64,000 bases of DNA from Anniella stebbinsi (lineage: Eukaryota > Chordata > Lepidosauria > Squamata > Anniellidae), in NCBI GenBank assembly GCA_029215795.1, contig JARDYH010000002.1, positions 133,121,001 through 133,185,000 on the forward strand, read 5' to 3'. Below the pieces are notes generated by a model. That model was not told where the DNA came from, made no database searches, and was given only the letters and a program-made list of their open reading frames with translations. Shown here piece after piece: positions 45,759 to 57,493 of this stretch (the first letter of the stretch is position 1; each line of letters begins with the position of its first letter). A program made the translations under genes and the position numbers.

Positions 45759-45907
45759 TCAGCCTGGGGCAGTGGAGGGAAGGCAATACCTGTGGAAGCC
45801 CCCCCCCCCCCCCCCGAAGGCTGAGAGGCTGCTGCAGAGATCAAATGTTGTCATTCCCTTAAGCGATGCTGAATTTTGACACTGATCTCTGTGTTTGCAG
45901 TTATCAA
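45759..45907 (+). repeat. Displaced copy of PLEKHA2 intron 4 end and acceptor
   Basis: This stretch matches 57249-57402 over its whole length: CAGCCTGGGGCAG, a long C tract, GGCTGCTGCAGAGATCAAA, GATGCTGAATTTTGACACTG, ATCTCTGTGTT(T/C)GCAG and TTATCAA. The match ends 7 bases into exon 5. In the copy the sequence then joins family X. A complete splice acceptor (AG at 45899-45900) is thus present 475 bp upstream of the acceptor of the first coding exon. Confidence 0.88.
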
Positions 45908-46374
45908 TGGAATTAAGCCCTCGGGCTGAAAGAGTTTCAAACACTTCTGGCTTACAAAGTAGGGGTGCACAACTGGTAATCCACCAAACAGAACATATTA
46001 GTTTAACAGCTAGGGATCACGGCCTTCTTGATCAGTGGCCTTCAACTGTCCCAGACCCAAGACCCATCTCAGACTCCCAACCTGCAACATGGGACCCACA
46101 TTCACAATTTCACAACTGCCTAACATGGCGGCAATCTCACGACCCACCATTTGAAGACCCCGGTTCTTGATGCTTGACAACCCCTCTGGGTTTTTGTTTC
46201 ATTTCGTTTGTCCTGGGCAAGCAGCAGCGTTGCTGTAGGGGGGCTGGTTCAGCCCCGGTGGTGTTGCAAACTGTGCAGACCAGCTCTGGAGCAATGGTAA
46301 GGAATGGGCTTTGCATGAGGTAATTGTGCATGCTAAAGACATGGGTCTCATCTGTACATGCCTGTGATTTGCAG

Positions 46375-46845
<471 letters not shown>

Positions 46846-47234
46846 CACGCCTATTCCCATGTTCTTGTTCCATAGAGGCAGACTCAAGTCACCTCTAGAC
46901 ATAATGGCAGAAAGCAGCAGCTCTTCTTGGATATCTCTGGAATTCATTGTAGAATCACTTTTTAAATTATTCTATTACCATTAAGCCGAGTGAGGCCGTC
47001 GCTTCGGGCAGCAAGTTTTGGGTGCCCTGCAAGGGCAGTTAGTGATTTAATTCATTGTTACTGTATTTTTAGTGCCAGGGATGGGGTGAAATGTTTGTGA
47101 GATTTTTTATTTATTTATTGCCTCAGGTGCCAAAATAGTTTTAGGTACTGTGCATCTTGTCTTGGGGTTAGCCCCATTTGTTACTCTGCCTCAGGCAACG
47201 AAATGCCTTGGGGGCTGACCTTGCTTTTAGATTT

Positions 47235-47640
47235 ATATACAAGTCATTTATTTATTTATTTATTTATTACATTTGTATACCGCCCCATAGCTGAAGCTCT
47301 CTGGGCGGTTTACATAGGATTAAAAACAATTAAAAACAATATACAAAAATTAAAACAGCAAAAACATACAACATACACACAATCTGTACATTTAAAAACC
47401 ACTTCAACACTTCAAAAAACTACAAAAACAAAACAAAACAAACCCAGGCTCCTCAGATATTGCCAAATGCCTGAGAGAAGAGGAAAGTCTTGACCTGCCG
47501 CTGAAAAGATAACAATGTTGGCGCCAGGCGGGCCTCGTCGGGGAGATCGTTCCACAATTGGGGAGCCACCACAGAGAAGGCCCTCTCGTTGCCGACCTCC
47601 GAGCTTCCCTCGGAGGAGGCACTCGGAGGAGTCATGGAAC
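47235..47640 (-). mobile_element. L2-type LINE 3' end, antisense
   Basis: The minus strand reads FSVVAPQLWNDLPDEARLAP then LLSFQRQVKTFLFSQAF, the ORF end; the tail contains CCGCCCATAGCTGAAGCTC and a TTTA tract. The closest relatives are 61435-61790 and 27540-27830. Confidence 0.85.
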
Positions 47641-47744
47641 AAATGAAAGACAGAAAGAAAAAGAAAGAAATAATTTTTGCTTTCCTTACTTCAGTGCCCC
47701 AGAGATCATTTGGTCAACTAGATTAGATGGGTTTCAAGTTATTT

Positions 47745-47815
47745 CAGAGTTATTATTATTATTATTATTTATTACACTTATATACCGCCCTATAGTCAAA
47801 GCCTTTGGGACTGAA
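47745..47815 (-). mobile_element. LINE tail fragment, antisense
   Basis: ATT tract then ATATACCGCCCTATAGTCAA, the antisense L2-type 3' terminus only. Confidence 0.6.
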
Positions 47816-48334
47816 GCCAAACTAGAACATGATATTAATTGCCTCGAGGTAATTGACACACATTTTTTAAAAATATAAATAGCTGCTGGGAGTGGAGCAG
47901 AAGCAGGATTGGGGCCATGGCATGCCAGGAGGTAGGGTTAACCCTTCTCCCCTCCCCCCATGGTTCCTATGAAAATCTCCCTCCCTTCGATAAGTTGTTG
48001 TTAACCTCAGAAGGGAGGATCCTGTTGCGTCCTGCTTTGGCAACTAGTTAACTTTATTTTATTTTTTAAAACCAATGCCATGAATGTCGATTGCCTTCAC
48101 TGAATTAAAGTCCTGCCTAATTTAGACCTAAATCCACCCTAAAATATACACTGAAAAATCGGTCGCTGACACCTCACCTTCTAGATTGAAAAGTGGTAGA
48201 GCTCTTAATTATCATGGGGGAGAGGTCTAGCCAGAGTATAGACTTAAACTCTCCCAGCTTCATACCTCTACGTACCCACTTTCCTGAGAGTTGCACTTTC
48301 GTAGGGCAAAGACATTAATATATACACCCAGACG

Positions 48335-48685
48335 ACATTTGCAATCGTTAGAGGAGGTCCTGCTCGTCATTCCAAGATGAACAGACCGTCGTCATGAAAA
48401 ACCTCGGCTGCAGAGCCTTCTTTGTAGCGGCACCCACCCTCTGGAAAACCCTTCCTCATGCGGTTCGGGAGGTGAAAAATGTAACATCCTTCAAACGCCT
48501 CCTGAAACATTTCTTTTTAGACAAGCTTTCCCTGGACTATAACTTATTCTGGTTTCATATGATTTTTTAAAAAAAGTTTTAAAGTTTTAAATCTTGATTT
48601 TTGTATATTATGGTTTTAATTGTAAACTGCCTAGAGAACCTTGGCTGTTGGGCAGTATAAATATGTAATAAATAATATGATATAA
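48335..48685 (+). mobile_element. L2/CR1-type LINE 3' end
   Basis: It encodes FFVAAPTLWKTLPHAVREV and then LLKHFFLDKLSLDY, and ends TAAACTGCCTAGAGAACCTT, TTGGGCAGTATAAATATGTA. A related copy is at 54640-55110. Confidence 0.78.
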
Positions 48686-48946
48686 TATAATAATATGGGG
48701 GGTGAGATACAGGTTTTCTTACCCAAGGAAGTAGACTTACTAACAAGAGCCCATGATTGCAGTACAAGAAATATAAACAGAAGAACATATTGGTTCTCGT
48801 TTCTAAAACTTGCCGTAGCTGATCTAATAGGCAGGTAAGTTATTAATGTTCAGTAAGCCAAAGATGCTGGCCTGCTGACTAGGCAACAATAGAAGGCCTG
48901 GCTCCTACTATTTATACCAGGTCTAGCCAATCCAGAGGCTTAATAC

Positions 48947-49266
48947 TAAGGTGGCCATATGAAAAGGAGGACAGGGCTCCTGTATCTTTAATAGTTGTAC
49001 TGAAAAGGGATTTTCAGCTGGTGTCATTTGTATACATGCATCACCTGGTGAAATTCCCTCTTCATCACAACAGTTGAAGCTGCAGGAGCTCTGCGCTCCG
49101 TTGTATCTGGTCAAAAGAACAGGGCTCCCGCAGCTTTAACTGTTGCGATGAAGAGGAAATTTCACCAGGTGCTGCATGCAGACAAATTACACGGGCTGAA
49201 ATTCTCTTTTCTATGCAATTGTTAAAGATACAGGAGCCCTGTCCTCCTTTCCATATGGTCACTCTA
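48947..49266. mobile_element. Intact 320-bp hAT-like foldback with perfect 8-bp duplication
   Basis: It begins TAAGGTGGCCATATGAAAAG and ends CATATGGTCACTCTA. Flanks are CTTAATAC on both sides (48939-48946 and 49267-49274). Same length and palindromic plan as 28586-28905. Inserted in PLEKHA2 intron 2. Confidence 0.9.
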
Positions 49267-50334
49267 CTTAATACTGGCTGCCCAATCAAAGGGGCTGATG
49301 TAGCAAATCCCTGTTCCCTTTGGTACTCTAAGGCTTGAGCATTTGCTGGGCTTAGCTCCTGACTCAGGCTCTGGAGTCTCCGACTGAACTCAGGTCTGGA
49401 TCATGCTGGCACCCATGAAACCGAAATGTTCACGCCTCCCTGCGAGGCCAACGTGAAGCTCATGAGTCCAAAGAGGAAATCTGACCCAGCGGTTTGCTCT
49501 GACTCATCTCATGCCTTCCTCTGTCTGAGCATCTTGGCAGGGAAACCACTGCAGGTCCTTTTGTCTGGGAAAACCCCCCAGTCTGTGGGCAGCTGCGCTA
49601 AGTGATCTGAACAGAACGGGAGACTATTTACAGAAGACGGTGTACATGCAAGATTACACTCTGACCTGGTTCACATGGCTCAACAGCCTACGGATTAAAC
49701 AACCCATGGACTGTTGGGGACAAACAAGAGAGAGAGAGCCGGCCATTTCCACATCTATTCAGCGATCCGCGATGTGTGAATCCAGACCACTGGGTTGTTT
49801 AGGGGCCAAATAACCCAGCAGTTAACCCAACCATTTTGACTGAGTACTTAGCCATTTGGTGTGCCTCCAGATGAAACTGTTATCGTGCAGACGCTTTGCC
49901 TCATTCACGGTCTTTTACAAGTTGGGCGACTGACGTCATCATCTTGCACTTGCAATCCCATGTTTTCCCACCGCTGTTCCCGTCCCTTTTTCTTATCCCC
50001 AAAAAGCCAGTTAAGGAGGGAAAGACAGAATAGGTGCAGGATATCATTCAAGGGGTAGCGCCGCTGGAAGCATCCCTGGATTTATCCATCTGGGGTAACT
50101 GCCATCATTTCAGTTCAGTACTTATCTATTTGATAAACATTTCAGGTAGCCCTATCAACCGAATAGAGAAAATTTTAAAAAATCAACGGTAGGAAAATGC
50201 CCTCATTAGGAAAAAAAACTGAAGGGGGGACACAAAGCTGGTGAGCTTCCGAGTTTGCCACAGCTTTTCTTCAGGCTGGGTGTTGAAGTGGGGCTGTGTG
50301 GCGTAGGGGGAGAAGTTGAGGAATATCCTAAAGC

Positions 50335-50462
50335 AGCCTTCCCCAGCATGGTGCCTTCCAGATGTTCTGGACTACTACAACTCCCATAATTCCCCAGCCA
50401 GGATTATGGGAGCTGTAATCCGACACTGCTGGCGGGCACCATTGGGGAAGGGCTGTCGTTAA
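50335..50462. repeat. Short palindromic dispersed repeat
   Basis: ATGGTGCCTTCCAGATGTTC and GGCGGGCACCATTGGGGAAG flank opposed TACAACTCCCATAATTCCC/ GGATTATGGGAGCTGTAATC blocks. Same family as 33405-33525. Confidence 0.72.
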
Positions 50463-50564
50463 GTCTTACAACGGAGCGCAGACGGCAACGTTAGGAAGAC
50501 TTAATTAGGTGAGATTGTGCATGTGTCCAAGAGAGAATTTAGGTTGCACCAAGGACTAAAACGC

Positions 50565-50815
50565 ACCACCGTCAGTAGAGGATGGTGGCCCTGATATCAG
50601 CGGGGCGGTTAATCCACTCCGGGTTTCAGTCAGAAGCAATCAGAACTCTAAAGGAGCTATCCAAGGTGCAAATCCGTCCGGGTTTCAGTCCGAACTCTAA
50701 AGTATCCAAGCTTCGCACCTGGGATAGCTTCTTTAGAGTTTGGATTGGTTCTGACTGAAAACCGGAGTGGATTTACCTCCCACTGACATCAGAACTACCG
50801 GCCTCTGCTGATCAT
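50565..50815. mobile_element. Foldback element, family Y, rearranged
   Basis: It shares TATCCAAGGTGCAAATCCG, GGATAGCTTCTTTAGAGTTT and ACATCAGAACTACCGGCCTC with 30525-30705. The TCCGGGTTTCAGTC block occurs in several orientations, so arms seem partly duplicated. Confidence 0.6.
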
Positions 50816-51172
50816 CCTGGCAGTTCCCTCTGGGTTTTATATCTGCTGATATTTATATTTTCAAAGTAGAAATGGCCATTCCTGATGCAGCAAGGCCATT
50901 TAAGGCCCTGTACTTAATGGTTTTACAGCCCTTGCCCACTTTAGACTGCCATGTGAGGCGGTGACAAGAGGGGGGAGGCATAATTAGTACTAAAGCCTCT
51001 GCGAAAGTGCACGAATGTGTGGAAGAAGTAGTAAAAAAGTAACTGAGCCAGATTCTCCACTTTTCAGTTTTATCCTGACCTCTAGGCATCACTACCTCTA
51101 AGGGGAGAGTTCAACCTGTTTGCTGATGGCTTCATGATTGATCGATTGATTTTTAAAAAAAATGTATTTCAG

Positions 51173-51229
51173 AACCTGGCTGTAGGGGCGAAAGCAGTTG
51201 GATCTTTGCAGCTGACCTACATCTCTAAG
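51173..51229 (+). CDS. PLEKHA2: PLEKHA2 exon 3
   Basis: A 57-bp phase 0 exon between acceptor TGTATTTCAG and donor GTAAGC. It encodes 19 residues, NLAVGAKAVGSLQLTYISK, which continue the N-terminal PH domain (strand 3-4 region). It matches the expected order NLA...GSLQLTYISK of TAPP2. Too short to be found as an open frame, it is supported by both splice sites and by frame continuity with exons 2 and 4. Confidence 0.94.
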
Positions 51230-51929
51230 GTAAGCTCAAGGTGGAGATAGGATTGCCATGTAAGTGGCTAGGCCTCATGGTCGGGTCGTCCTGGCTTTTT
51301 TGTTTTCTGTGCTTTAAAACCTCCACTTCGTTGCCTCATAACCAAGTGAGGACATAACAGTTAGAGGAAGAACCTAGTGTGGGTGGATGGATGATCGTGA
51401 GCCCCCTGAACAAGGACCGCATCGTTTCTGTACCGGGTCTTAGGGACATCAGTGGCGCTGAGTAAGTATTCAGCATCAGAAGTGAAGGTGTCCACAGCTA
51501 TTGGGGCAAGTCTGTTTCAAATTGACCAGCCAAGCCTAGTGATTCATACCTCCTTTTTGCGCGGGCATCAATTGGGGAAAGTTTCATTTCTGGGAGGCAG
51601 GAGGAGGAAGGCAGCGCTACACCCTGCTGCGGAGGCTGAGATGGAATCCTGGCAGGCATTTCGAAAACTTCACCTTTATCCGTTTATACAAAGCCAAGTT
51701 TCTAGCCCTTTGGGTTGCAGAGTTTGCAGTGGCAGTGCCTGGTAAAAAAACCAGCAACTCTATTCAGTATAATACCTCTCTCTCTATATATATAGAAATT
51801 AGTACTTTGCCCTATCAACATTGCCTGCATGATTGCAGATTGCTCCTTAATTATGTCATATGTTCAAATTGAAGGAAATGAAGACCATGTTCTCACTTTT
51901 AAGATAAAAACTGGAGAGCTGCTATCATG

Positions 51930-52065
51930 TAGGTCTTACTGGCAGTAAGAGCTTTAAGCTACAATTTGCTGGTATTTTTTCCCTCCCCTGTTGAATGCTG
52001 CCCAAGAGCTTCCCCGAAATTCAATTTAGCCCTAAGCTGAAAGAGACTTGACACCTCTGATTTAT
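51930..52065 (+). repeat. Dispersed repeat family X
   Basis: AGCTACAATTTGCTGGTATT, GAATGCTGCCCAAGAGCTTC and TAAGCTGAAAGAGACTTGAC match the copies at 22350 and 45340. Confidence 0.55.
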
Positions 52066-52069
52066 TCTA

Positions 52070-52240
52070 TTTATTTATTGTTTGATTTGAACCCCGTCTT
52101 TCTACCAGAACTGGCACTCAAGGCTGCTTATGATCACTAATAAAACTTGATAAAAACAACAATTAAACCAATTAAAAACACAACAATAACAGAGTAAAAA
52201 GAGCCTCCAACCCAGCAGACTCACATACACATCCAAGACC
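52070..52240 (-). mobile_element. LINE tail fragment, antisense
   Basis: ATTTATTTATTGTTTGATTTG then ACCCCGTCTTTCTACCAG, antisense 3' tail with A-rich DNA. Confidence 0.45.
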
Positions 52241-52244
52241 CGCT

Positions 52245-52608
52245 TGAATAAAGCTCGGAGGACGGCAACAAGGGAGAGGGCCTTCTTTGTGGTAGCCCCC
52301 CAATTATGGAATGATCTCCCCGGTGAGGCCCGCCTGGCGCCAACATTATTATCTTTTCAGAGCCAGGTCAAAAATGTTATTTTCTCCCAGGCATTTAACA
52401 GCTTAAGTTGAGTTTTGAACTGAGTCTTTGGCCTGGCTGAAAGTTTAAAATTGTTTTAAATGTTAGCTGTTTTTATATTTTATGTTTTAAAATTTTGTAT
52501 ATTGACTTTTAATGTTCAGTCTTTTAATTTCTGTAAACCGATCAGAGAGCTTTGGCTATGGGGTGGTATACATATATTGATGATGATGATGATGATGATG
52601 ATGATGCA
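52245..52608 (+). mobile_element. L2-type LINE 3' end with ATG tract
   Basis: GAATAAAGCTCGGAGGACGG, CAATTATGGAATGATCTCCC and TGTAAACCGATCAGAGAGC match 27490-27830; it ends in about ten GAT/ATG units (52577-52606). Confidence 0.82.
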
Positions 52609-53400
52609 GGGTTTGCCTGCCGGCGAAAGGTCAGCACAGAGGGAGTGTAATCCCATCCAGCAGACTGGTAGCCAGTGAAGCTGTTGCAACAAGGGAGTTG
52701 TCTGCTCCCTGTAACGAGCCCTAGTTAACAGTCTGTTACAACCATTCCAAACCAGCTTAAGTTTCTGATCAGTTTTCAAAGGCAGCCCCACATAAAGCGC
52801 ATTGCAGTAGTCCAAACAGGATGTAACTAAAGCTGCCTCTACACAAGATGTTTAAAGCTCTTTGAAGTCTCATTAAAAATTTTACCTCTACAAGAGCGGA
52901 GCGTAAATCGGGAGTTGAGGAGCTTTATCTCTCCGATTATGCGCATTATCGAATGCGCGTTAAATAGCGAGTTTTATTTTGCTCCAGCCGTTAAAGCGCA
53001 TTTTGCCTATGTGAACAAGCGATTCTCCGCATTAACTACTTGTAAAGCGCATTTCAAACAACCGGTAAGGCCACCAGTTGTACGCTCAATTATCTCTTGC
53101 GTACAAGCATTTACGATAAAGCGCTTCAGCGATTATGCGCATAATCGGCTAACCAGGCGTCAAACAGAATCCATCTAGAGGGGGTCTTTGGCATATGTGA
53201 CCATGGCCAGATCAGACATTTGTAGGAAAAGGACGCAGTTGTCGCATTAGCCTCAGCTGTGGAAACACATTCCTGGCCACCTGGGCATCCAGGTTCGAGC
53301 CTGAGCCCAGAGGTACTCCCAAAATGCAAATCTGAGCTTTCGGGGGAGTGTAACTGACTCCTGTCTCACTCAGCCATGACATTCGCTGGGGGTGACTTTC
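52609..53400 (-). mobile_element. L2-type LINE, antisense, interrupted by foldback copy B
   Basis: The minus strand encodes MDYCNALYVGLPLKTDQKL and LHWLPVCWMG on one side of the insertion, and on the other LGVPLGSGSNLDAQVARNVF and PQLRLMRQLRPF. The CpG-rich element 52834-53183 lies between the two halves. Confidence 0.82.
52834..53183. mobile_element. CpG-rich foldback element, copy B
   Basis: Opposite orientation to 22495-22841. Shared words include TTATTTTGCTCC, CGTTAAAGCGCATTTT, GTGAACAAGCG and GATTATGCGCATAATCGGC-like ends, with terminal CCTCTACA and TCTAGAGG. It lies inside an L2-type LINE, so the insertion post-dates that LINE. Confidence 0.75.
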
Positions 53401-53919
53401 ATGAAGTTCACTGGATGACCTTGAGCCAACCATTCTAAAAGAGCAATCATATTGATTGGGCCCTTGATGATCAGAAGACCCTGAACATTGAGGCTTCCCA
53501 TCATCCAATGCATGGTGGGAGGAGCAGTAGAGGTGATCTCTGCCTTTCCCTCTCCTCACACCCTGCATTTTTCACTAGATGAGCTTTTTTGCCCATCTAG
53601 CAACAGCACGAGAGGAGGAGGAAGGAGGCTGGAGAGGCCTCAGGATAGCTCATATCCTGGCCTCTCTGGTCTTCTCCTCTCCCTGCCCCCCTTTCCCCCT
53701 CTCCGAGGTTGCTGTTCCAAACTCGGAGGCCAGCTGGCGCGGTTCTTTCCATGCTGACGGGGAGGGGGAGCCCGATCTCTGACTCCCTCTTCAGAAGTTG
53801 GTGGGCTGTCGCTGACCTTGGAGGGGGGCGGGAATCTCCAGTATCCTATGGGACTTGCGGCAATGTCTAGGGGCCGCAGGATTGCTCCCTAAGCCAGACT
53901 TCCCGAGGCTAGCCATGCC

Positions 53920-54095
53920 GGCTGAGAATGATGGGAGTTGCAATCCGACACATCTCGAGTGCACTAGGTGAAGGAAGGCTGCCACAGGGTTGTTGTGAGA
54001 ACAAAAGGTGGGGCGGACGGCACCATGTAGACCGCCCCAAGCTCTGCGGAGGAAGGGCAGGATAAAAATGTAACAAATAAAAAATGAATTAAAGA
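53920..54095 (+). repeat. Palindromic repeat remnant and SINE tail
   Basis: AATGATGGGAGTTGCAATCC, then GCCACAGGGTTGTTGTGAGA and GGCAGGATAAAAATGTAACA, consistent with the end of a tRNA-type SINE. Confidence 0.5.
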
Positions 54096-54414
54096 TAACA
54101 AGCAGTAATTACAGGAGGAGGAGGAGGAGGCGCTAGGTCACCCGGCCTATCCCTTTTTTTCTGAGTTAATTGTCCTGCAAATCCAGCTAGCTTTATCTTC
54201 TCATCGTTTTTATGAACTATTTTAATTACAGTATTAACCCTTTCCTAAATGGGACAGATGCTGGGCTGGCTGGAAGGTTAGCAGCATTGTGGGCAGTGGG
54301 CTGTTCTCCAACCTATGTACGTAGGTGAAACAGGACTCGGTCACTTCCTGATGAATACCGAGTTCTTTCTACCTGGGATCTTGGGAGTGGGAAGGTTGCA
54401 TTCTTCCCCGGATT

Positions 54415-54615
54415 TTGTCCAGTGTTGCTGCTCCTTCTAGGATCACCTTATCGCCTGCCCCCAAAACAGTTCCTTGCATCTTTAATAGCTGCATAATAAG
54501 CAGAAATTTAATAGGTGCAGCCTGTCCTCCTCTTTTGTGCTGGAGAGGGTTTCGTTTGCTGACTGTCTGCCTCGTCGTGTCTCTACAGGCACAAGAACCC
54601 TGTCCCCCTCCTCAA
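54415..54615. mobile_element. Very eroded hAT-like foldback copy
   Basis: Traces only: TGCATCTTTAATAGCTGCAT, GCAGCCTGTCCTCCTC and GAACCCTGTCCCCCTCCT. Ends are lost. Confidence 0.35.
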
Positions 54616-54639
54616 AATTAGCTACCGAGCCATATACAA

Positions 54640-55112
54640 GGTTATGTTATTATCCTACAAAGCCCTAAACATCTTAGGACCAGCATACCTAGCAGACTGC
54701 CTTCCCTTATATGCACCCAGATGACAGGTATGATCCTCAGGAGAGGCCCTGCTGGCCATTCCAAAAGGAACGGAATGTCGCCACGAAGAACCTCGGCAGC
54801 AGGGCCTTCTCTGTAGCAGCACCTGCCCTCTGGAAAACCCTCCCTCGTGCGGTTCGGGAGACGGAAAACATGACACCTTTTAAATGCCTCCTAAAAATGT
54901 ACCTCTTCACACAGGCTTTCCCTGGACTGTAATTTATCTGATTTTATATTGCATTCTTAAGTTTTTAACATTTTAAATTTATTGTATGCTTACTGTACTT
55001 TTATGGTTTTAATTGTGTACTGCCCGGAGAGTCTCGGCTATTGGGCAGTATAAAAATGTAATGAATGAATGAATGAATGAATGAATGAATAAATAAATAA
55101 ATAAATAAATAA
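54640..55112 (+). mobile_element. L2/CR1-type LINE 3' end with AATG/AAAT tract
   Basis: It encodes AFSVAAPALWKTLPRAVRE and LLKMYLFTQAFPGL, ends TGTACTGCCCGGAGAGTCTC, and runs into a GAAT then AAAT microsatellite at 55062-55112. The exon 4 acceptor follows 85 bp later. Confidence 0.85.
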
Positions 55113-55197
55113 ATAAAATGTTGGCAGCTTATCTCTGCAACAAAATTATTCGGGCTACATCCTTGGCATCTCATTTTCATCCACTCTTCCCTTGCAG

Positions 55198-55246
55198 GTC
55201 AGTGTGGCTACTCCAAAACAAAAGCCTAAAACACCTTTCTGTTTTG
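55198..55246 (+). CDS. PLEKHA2: PLEKHA2 exon 4
   Basis: A 49-bp exon between acceptor CCCTTGCAG and donor GTAAGT. It encodes VSVATPKQKPKTPFCF plus the first base of a valine codon completed by exon 5. It forms the middle of the N-terminal PH domain (strands 5-6), including the basic K-P-K stretch. It fits the TAPP2 order exactly between exons 3 and 5. Confidence 0.95.
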
Positions 55247-57395
55247 GTAAGTAGAAGTCATTGGGAAGAAGGGCCCGGGCTTGTTAGCACATGCTTGTAT
55301 AGCCCGTGATTACTGTGGTTTTGAAAATGAGCAGCTGGCTCCTGAACTGACTCTTTTGGGAAGTATTGTGTTTAAAGAAACATTGGATGACGTGTGACTT
55401 TTGACCTGAGATGGATCATTCATATATGTACCCTGCACTCATTAAATGGTGAATGTGGCATTGTGAATTGATCTACCTTATGTAGAGGTACAAGAATGGT
55501 GCTATACTCACAACAGTAATGAAGTTGTTTTGCTCAGGTGTCTACAAAATCACTCTACTGCCATTTCTTGGTAGCAGAGGAAAGCTAATGCTATCGCTAT
55601 GCCAGTTAGAGGGCTTAGGGTAGGAGTTTTTGAATCAGTTTTGTTCCATGGTTTGAAGGCCTGGGATCCTTCAAACCATGAGCTTCATTTGTTGCTTCCT
55701 GTTTGTATCAAGGCATTGTTTGCTGTTGCATCTGAACTAGCAAACAGTGGCTCAATTCGGATGACACAATAGTCAATGGTGGGGTAATAATCAACTTTAC
55801 AGTTGTTCATCTAGGGGGTACTCCCCACACAACATGGTAATAAATAATCAACTGTGGTGTGGATTAGGATCAGCGTTGAGTTGACTATGGCAGCATTCGG
55901 ATGACACAATAGTCAAAACAACTGACGATTGTTTCCCCCACACCAGTTGTTTATTGTGTCGTCCGAATTGAGCCAGTGTTTTTGAGTGATCCTTCCAAAA
56001 CAGGAAGTAATCAAGTCCCACATCTGAGAAGGGACTCCAAGCCATGGTCGCCTAGAAGTGGATTCAGGATCCTTCCTCTGCCACAGACTGGTTTCGTGAT
56101 CTTGGCTCCCTCATTTGTAAGCCCAGCTTCCAACTGCTGGGAATTGCACCCATCTGCACCTCTGGCTTCTGAGATTTCAGCAGCCTTCCGGCCCCCACAC
56201 ACTTTCCAAGCATGTCTTTGTAACCATAAGGCACAGGGTGGGTAACCTCTTTCAAGCCAAGGCCAGAATTCAATTTCAGAGAAGCTTTCAGGGGCCAAAT
56301 TCCAGCGGTGGGTGGACCCAAAGGACAATAGGCTGGGTCTGAAACTCAGAATACACCCTTATCTTTTAGCCGTAAGCTCTTAATAGCAGTAATTAAGCGC
56401 TAACACTCCAAAGTCGTTGTAGACAATGCCATTTATTTATTTACAATATTTATATACCACTCAGTATCTAAAGCAGATTCCAAAGTGGTGGAACATATGT
56501 ATAAACAGCAAAAAGAAGAAGTTTAAAAAAGCAAATTAAAATCGTTCAGTCTTGAGTGTTTGGGCTAGGAGCCCACCATTTGGAAGTGCCCAATGGCTAA
56601 AGGCAGTGATTAGATTGAAATCAGGATGGTTTCCAAGAGAGGGCAAATACCCTCCAGAAATGGGTACTTTTCATCAGTGGTGAGGAACATGTTGGTGAAA
56701 TGCAGCTTCCCATTTATCAGAGTCGGGGTAAATGAAAACTTTTTTGTATCCACTTTATGTTTTTAAACACTGTATATACAATAATTTGCTTATAACAAGC
56801 TATACAACTAAATGGAAAATGATTTGAACATTACAGCCCTTAATCAAGAGCAAACGTTTATAACCTTTAAACCAAACTATTTGCAATACAACTGTTGCAA
56901 AGGAAGTTTACAAAACAAACAGTTCTTTATATATATTGCTATAACAGGCTTCCGGTTACCCACCCGTTTCGCGAGAAGCAGGCTTCTTCAGATATGCGTT
57001 TATATGTTGTAGCACCAAACTTAGAGGCTATTGCCGCGGAAAAAGGGATTCATTCTTCAAATCGTTTAGCAGAATGCAGTACAATAATATCTGCAGGGCC
57101 ACAGTTCTTCCATCCCTGTTTTTCATCGACATGTGATGATGGTCTGGCCCTTCTAGGGTTCAAGTCCAGCCAGCCAGGGTTCACCAGATGGCCTCACCCT
57201 ATCCCCTCCTCCCACCCCCACCCCAAACTGCTGATCCTTTGGTGGTTTTCAGCCTGGGGCAGCAGAGGGAAGGTGATACCAGCGGAAGGTTCCCGCCCCC
57301 CCCCCCCCCAAAGGCTGATAGGCTGCTGCAGAGATCAAACGTCGTTGTTCTCTTAAACGATGCTGAATTTTGACACTGGATCTCTGTGTTCGCAG
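55247..57395 (+). other. PLEKHA2: PLEKHA2 intron 4
   Basis: GT-AG intron of 2.1 kb. It contains one inverted-repeat element and otherwise unclassified DNA. Its final 147 bp are the source or sister of the displaced copy at 45759. Confidence 0.9.
55749..55974. mobile_element. 226-bp inverted-repeat element
   Basis: The ends GGCTCAATTCGGATGACACA and CGTCCGAATTGAGCC are complementary. Flanks read AGT on both sides (3-bp duplication). Same family as 23813-24015, reversed; the telomere-like run of that copy is replaced here by ordinary sequence. Confidence 0.82.
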
Positions 57396-57493
57396 TTATC
57401 AACGCGTTGTCTCTGCGATACGTCTTGCAAGCCAACGACCAAAGGGATCTGCAGGACTGGGTGGAGGCGCTAAATCGGGCCAGCAAGATTACG
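57396..57493 (+). CDS. PLEKHA2: PLEKHA2 exon 5
   Basis: A 98-bp exon between acceptor GTTCGCAG and donor GTAGGT. It completes valine (G plus TT) and encodes INALSLRYVLQANDQRDLQD followed by WVEALNRASKIT, ending in phase 0. This is the last strand and C-terminal helix of the first PH domain, with the invariant helix tryptophan (D-W-V-E-A-L). The human protein continues VPKG; no such exon is found before the window ends, so the next exon lies beyond position 64000 or is not recognised. Confidence 0.95.

Larger units (their letters stand above)
51230..55197 (+). other. PLEKHA2: PLEKHA2 intron 3
   Basis: GT-AG intron of about 4 kb. It contains family X, a mosaic of L2-type fragments in both orientations and the second CpG-rich foldback copy. 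Confidence 0.88.
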
